Source of the DNA: Escherichia sp. ESNIH1
Lineage (GTDB): Bacteria; Pseudomonadota; Gammaproteobacteria; Enterobacterales; Enterobacteriaceae
Direction: 5' to 3'
Assembly: GCA_002918705.1 (NCBI GenBank)
Contig: PQKR01000001.1
Coordinates: 434,001 to 498,000 of the forward strand
Length of the DNA stretch: 64,000 nt
In this document: one piece after another, positions 61,157 through 64,000 of the stretch
Numbering within the stretch: position 1 is the first letter of the stretch
How the letters are laid out: every line of letters starts with the position of its first letter
Translations under genes and position numbers: made by a program
The notes under the pieces: generated by a model
Database searches by the model: none
What the model was told of the DNA's origin: nothing
Seen by the model: only the letters and a program-made list of their open reading frames with translations

Positions 61157-62956
61157 TTATCTCCCGACGACACCCGGTAAACTAAACAGAGTAATAGCCT
61201 TATCTACCATCGCGGCTGTTCTTTGTTCAATTTGCGCTATTGACCAATTATCAGCAACAACCAGCTCCTGATTAAGATACAAACCATTGTTGTAGCCTAC
61301 AGGACGTTTATCCCGGGTCGTACGATCGCGTTTTTCCAAAAAACTCTTATTTCCTAAAGAACTGTTGTATCCCGAAATAGTCAAGTTACCAAGTTTATGC
61401 ACATGGCTTTGACGATATTGCTCCGCCAACGTTTTATCGCCATCCGCTATCATATCTACCCAAGAATTAGGGATGTTTAATCCTTGTGGGAAAACATGCT
61501 CAATGGTCCACACATATTGCTTGCCTTCCACTGCCCATAGGTCTACTTGGTTCTCCTTGGTCATCATGCTTTCTTCAAGAGCACACAGGATAAAGCGGCA
61601 GACCCAGCTATTTTCTTCGTATAGACCGCCACTAAGCGCTTGGCGGAAATGCTCATCAGAGGTACTGACAGATCCTAGGGTATGAGCAATAGCACTGACA
61701 ACCTGCTCACCGTGGCAGCTTTGCAGAATTTCAGTTAACTCCATAAATATGCGGTTTAAATCCCGAGTAGCAGGCACATCAGTAGTGTTCCTACGGACAA
61801 AGAAGTTGATCAGCAAAGTGACCACTTTTTCAATATGCTCAATGCTCAATGCTAAGTTCTGTCGTCTGGCAAACAACATTAGCAATAAGAGATAAGAAGG
61901 AGCTCCTTGAATTCTATCCAGACTTTTAAGCAGTTTTGTTAGTTTAGGTTCATCCGGAACTTCGCAATTCCCTACAATCTGCGCATACCAGTCAGAATGA
62001 CTGCGCATAGCTTGTAGGAATTGATGCGGATCATGAGCAATCAATTTTTCGAAAATTTGAATAAGATTAGATTTCGTCGCTACTGGTACATTGACGATAT
62101 CTTTTAACTCAGGCTTGAACGCATTGTAGTACTGACGGAAAAAACGCTCTTGTACCCCATAATCATCCCCCAGGGCTTCCATCACTTTGGTCCAGCTGAT
62201 AAAAGACTTATCAATACTGCCTGGCTCAATCTGTTCGATCTTCGCCAGTAGCTTGTTTTTCATTAAATCAATCGCGGTAAGAGGCACACCGCGATTGTTA
62301 AGTGACTCAAACAGGGTGTAAGCATCTGAATGACTTGCCACCTCTATTTTTACCAGAGTAGATGCATTGACTTTATCAAGTAGCGCATTCAGTGCCTGCA
62401 ATGGGGTTTCGCTCTCACTGACATACTGTTCAATACGCATTAAAAAATGTCGATAGGCACGAAATACCCGACGATTACCTGCATTGGAAACCCACTCAGC
62501 TTCTTTAAGAATGCCTGCCTCTTTCAACACCGCCAGGTAATCCTGCTGGTTGGCATTTTGCACCTGAGGTACTAACCGGGGCTGGTCCGCATTCTTTTTC
62601 AGCACCAATTTATGCTTCAAGTTATACAGCTCTATCTGCTGTTCCATCTCAAGTTCAATGCCTAACTGGTTGTAGCTTGCATAAATGGCAGCTAACAATA
62701 ATGACAATGTGGTCATTCGCTGTTGGCCATCTACTAACTCTAACTGCTGCAGAGCCAGCGTATCTGTACTTTGATTGATACAGATAATCGACCCCAAATA
62801 GTAATTAAGGTCGTTTTCTAACAGATCTTCAAACAAAGCATCCCATTGCCATTTACCCCAGGTATACTCCCGTTGGTAGCGTGGGATGGCATACACCACC
62901 CCGGCTTCAATATCCAACAAGGTTGACACCGGATAGTTGAATACTGATTTAATCAT
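61157..62956 (-). CDS. DUF262-DUF1524 (GmrSD/BrxU-type) modification-dependent nuclease
   Basis: A 599-residue protein. The N-terminal DUF262 ParB-like NTPase domain has IPRYQREYTW at 24-33 and the DGQQR active motif at 76-80 (LVDGQQRMTTLSLL). The C-terminal DUF1524 HNH-type nuclease has Glu486-His487 (TIEHVFPQ), HKLGNLTISGYNSSLGN near 520-537, and a closing LEKRD. Single-chain GmrSD enzymes cut glucosylated or otherwise modified phage DNA, and BrxU of some BREX loci is of this type. The ATG overlaps the stop of the PglX-like gene by 4 bases. Confidence 0.9.
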   Translation of the reverse strand: MIKSVFNYPVSTLLDIEAGVVYAIPRYQREYTWGKWQWDALFEDLLENDLNYYLGSIICINQSTDTLALQQLELVDGQQRMTTLSLLLAAIYASYNQLGIELEMEQQIELYNLKHKLVLKKNADQPRLVPQVQNANQQDYLAVLKEAGILKEAEWVSNAGNRRVFRAYRHFLMRIEQYVSESETPLQALNALLDKVNASTLVKIEVASHSDAYTLFESLNNRGVPLTAIDLMKNKLLAKIEQIEPGSIDKSFISWTKVMEALGDDYGVQERFFRQYYNAFKPELKDIVNVPVATKSNLIQIFEKLIAHDPHQFLQAMRSHSDWYAQIVGNCEVPDEPKLTKLLKSLDRIQGAPSYLLLLMLFARRQNLALSIEHIEKVVTLLINFFVRRNTTDVPATRDLNRIFMELTEILQSCHGEQVVSAIAHTLGSVSTSDEHFRQALSGGLYEENSWVCRFILCALEESMMTKENQVDLWAVEGKQYVWTIEHVFPQGLNIPNSWVDMIADGDKTLAEQYRQSHVHKLGNLTISGYNSSLGNKSFLEKRDRTTRDKRPVGYNNGLYLNQELVVADNWSIAQIEQRTAAMVDKAITLFSLPGVVGR

Positions 62957-64000
62957 CCGTGATTTTCCTTATTTTCATGTTTGTCTCTGGCAGCTTGTTT
63001 ATCTGCAAGGCTGATATGGTGGTCATTGATACGCGCCCCCTCTTTTTCACCATACTGCAGGCCCAGATAATACCAGGGGGCCGATTCAACGTCGTTGCCG
63101 CGATCTTTACCCCACTTAATATTGGGCTTAGTGCGTAAAACACCGGTCCCCTTCTTATCCACATCCGGTGCCTGCATAAACGGACGAATATTAAGGCGCA
63201 CACCATCATTTAAATCCGGGTTCCAGCCCATAGGCTGTTCGTGTAACGGTTTCCAGCGCACAAAAATGTCGAGACCACTCTTGCCGGTGATGGCATCTCC
63301 TTTCAGGATGGCTTCCAGCGAGTCTTTGAGGTTTTTAGCCGCCATCAAACGACTTTCCGCACCATCAATGCCTTCTTTGAAACCATGCTCCTGAGTACGG
63401 ATCCAGTCCCCAAGATAGGTATAAATCAGGCGCTCTAAGCCTTGGTAATTGAGCTTATGGTAGTTGACTAGTACTGAGAATCCATCTTTCAGCCCATCCC
63501 AGATTTGCCAGATAAACGGACGGTGCTGAAAGAGCTTGCAGTGTTGTTCAAAGAATTTATCCCGCAGCCAGTTTTCCAGGCTCTTACTACCAACGCTGGC
63601 AAGCAGATCGCTGAGAACACTGGATGACCAGTCCTCTTCGTAGGCAGCCTGCAGCATGGCCTCCAAGCGAGAAGCAGCGGTTTTTTCTCCGCGAATTGCT
63701 GGCAGGCAGACTATGCCGTCATCATCCACGAGTTTGAGCAAATTATCGGATTTACCAAGCCAGTAAAGCATCTCATCAGCCAGCTCCATTTTGCCATCCA
63801 ATTCTGCTGGCCATCGGTACCCTAGCAGGCGAGCAACCGTAACATGTAGCACCATCTCATCAGTTCGCTTATTACCTATGGTTATACGTTTTATCTCGTC
63901 GTTCCAGATTACCGTGCCACAAGGATGGCCATGAAAGATCCATTGAGTTGGCTCATTTGTGTACTGTTTTGGAAGGCCATTAGGATACTGCTCTTCAGCA
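62953..64000 (-). CDS. pglX: PglX-like BREX methyltransferase, C-terminal part (continues past the right edge)
   Basis: The frame is open to the window edge (AEEQYPNGLPKQYTNEPTQW is the first visible stretch), so the M at 63855 is internal. About 349 residues are visible. The stretch TDEMVLHVTVARLLGYRWPAEL and the closing blocks DGVRLNIRPFM, VLRTKPNIKWGKDRG are characteristic of the C-terminus of PglX-type or related Eco57I-like methyltransferases. The SAM-binding and NPPY motifs must lie outside. It overlaps the DUF262 gene by 4 bases. The family call rests only on this C-terminal region and on neighbouring pglZ. Confidence 0.75.
   Translation of the reverse strand, partial: AEEQYPNGLPKQYTNEPTQWIFHGHPCGTVIWNDEIKRITIGNKRTDEMVLHVTVARLLGYRWPAELDGKMELADEMLYWLGKSDNLLKLVDDDGIVCLPAIRGEKTAASRLEAMLQAAYEEDWSSSVLSDLLASVGSKSLENWLRDKFFEQHCKLFQHRPFIWQIWDGLKDGFSVLVNYHKLNYQGLERLIYTYLGDWIRTQEHGFKEGIDGAESRLMAAKNLKDSLEAILKGDAITGKSGLDIFVRWKPLHEQPMGWNPDLNDGVRLNIRPFMQAPDVDKKGTGVLRTKPNIKWGKDRGNDVESAPWYYLGLQYGEKEGARINDHHISLADKQAARDKHENKENHG

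Noticed and set aside
39110-64000. CRISPR array or prophage structural genes
   Set aside because: No regularly spaced direct repeats, Cas genes, capsid, tail or lysis genes were seen.

Overview
This window is a chromosomal segment from an Enterobacteriaceae member. Gene content and order follow the E. coli K-12 holD-rsmC ... fhuF-bglJ-yjjQ-yjjPB-dnaTC-yjjA-opgB-tsr-btsT-yjiX-yjiA block closely. Non-E. coli extras (an ohrR/ohr pair, a lone cellobiose-type PTS IIC, katN, an HlyD/DUF2955 pair) suggest the Enterobacter/Lelliottia/Leclercia group, but the genus cannot be fixed from sequence alone.

Core region, 1-39 kb. holD (partial) and rsmC are divergent. They are followed by three tandem tRNA-Leu(CAG) genes, the iron-regulated genes yjjZ and fhuF (each with a clear Fur box) flanking a diguanylate cyclase, a PTS IIC gene, bglJ-yjjQ, the succinate exporter genes yjjPB, a TetR regulator, ohrR-ohr, primosome genes dnaTC, yjjA, opgB, tsr, and btsT-yjiX-yjiA. 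From 20.7 to 39 kb comes a mixed metabolic/stress block: AraC and LysE-type genes, yjiS, yjiR, an aldehyde dehydrogenase, a VOC protein, yjiN, an HlyD/DUF2955 efflux pair with a LysR gene, a quinone-reductase-like flavoprotein, a RoxA-like oxygenase, SOS-controlled symE, a WYL regulator, a 1,233-residue three-domain protein, and manganese catalase katN.

Accessory region, about 39.4-64 kb. Base composition becomes more AT-rich and genes look mobile or defensive. In order there are a broken MBL-fold gene, an McrA-like HNH endonuclease, an Mrr-type endonuclease, and a CP4-57/CP4-44-type module (CbtA/CbeA toxin-antitoxin, RadC-like, antirestriction, YfjQ, two small exported proteins, a WYL regulator, YfjP GTPase). 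These are followed by a Septu-type ATPase+HNH pair (PtuAB), an unrecognised 305-residue gene, a YfjJ/Gp2-type protein, an AlpA regulator and about 2 kb of decayed DNA. The segment ends with two tandem paralogous SF2 helicases converging on a PglX-DUF262/DUF1524-PglZ operon that runs off the right edge.

The accessory half reads as a defence island beside a SymE-containing locus comparable to the E. coli immigration control region. The most unusual parts are the tandem helicase pair facing a BREX-like operon with no brxL in the usual place after pglZ, the triple-fusion protein beside katN, and the unknown gene beside Septu. No integrase, complete insertion sequence or CRISPR array was seen.
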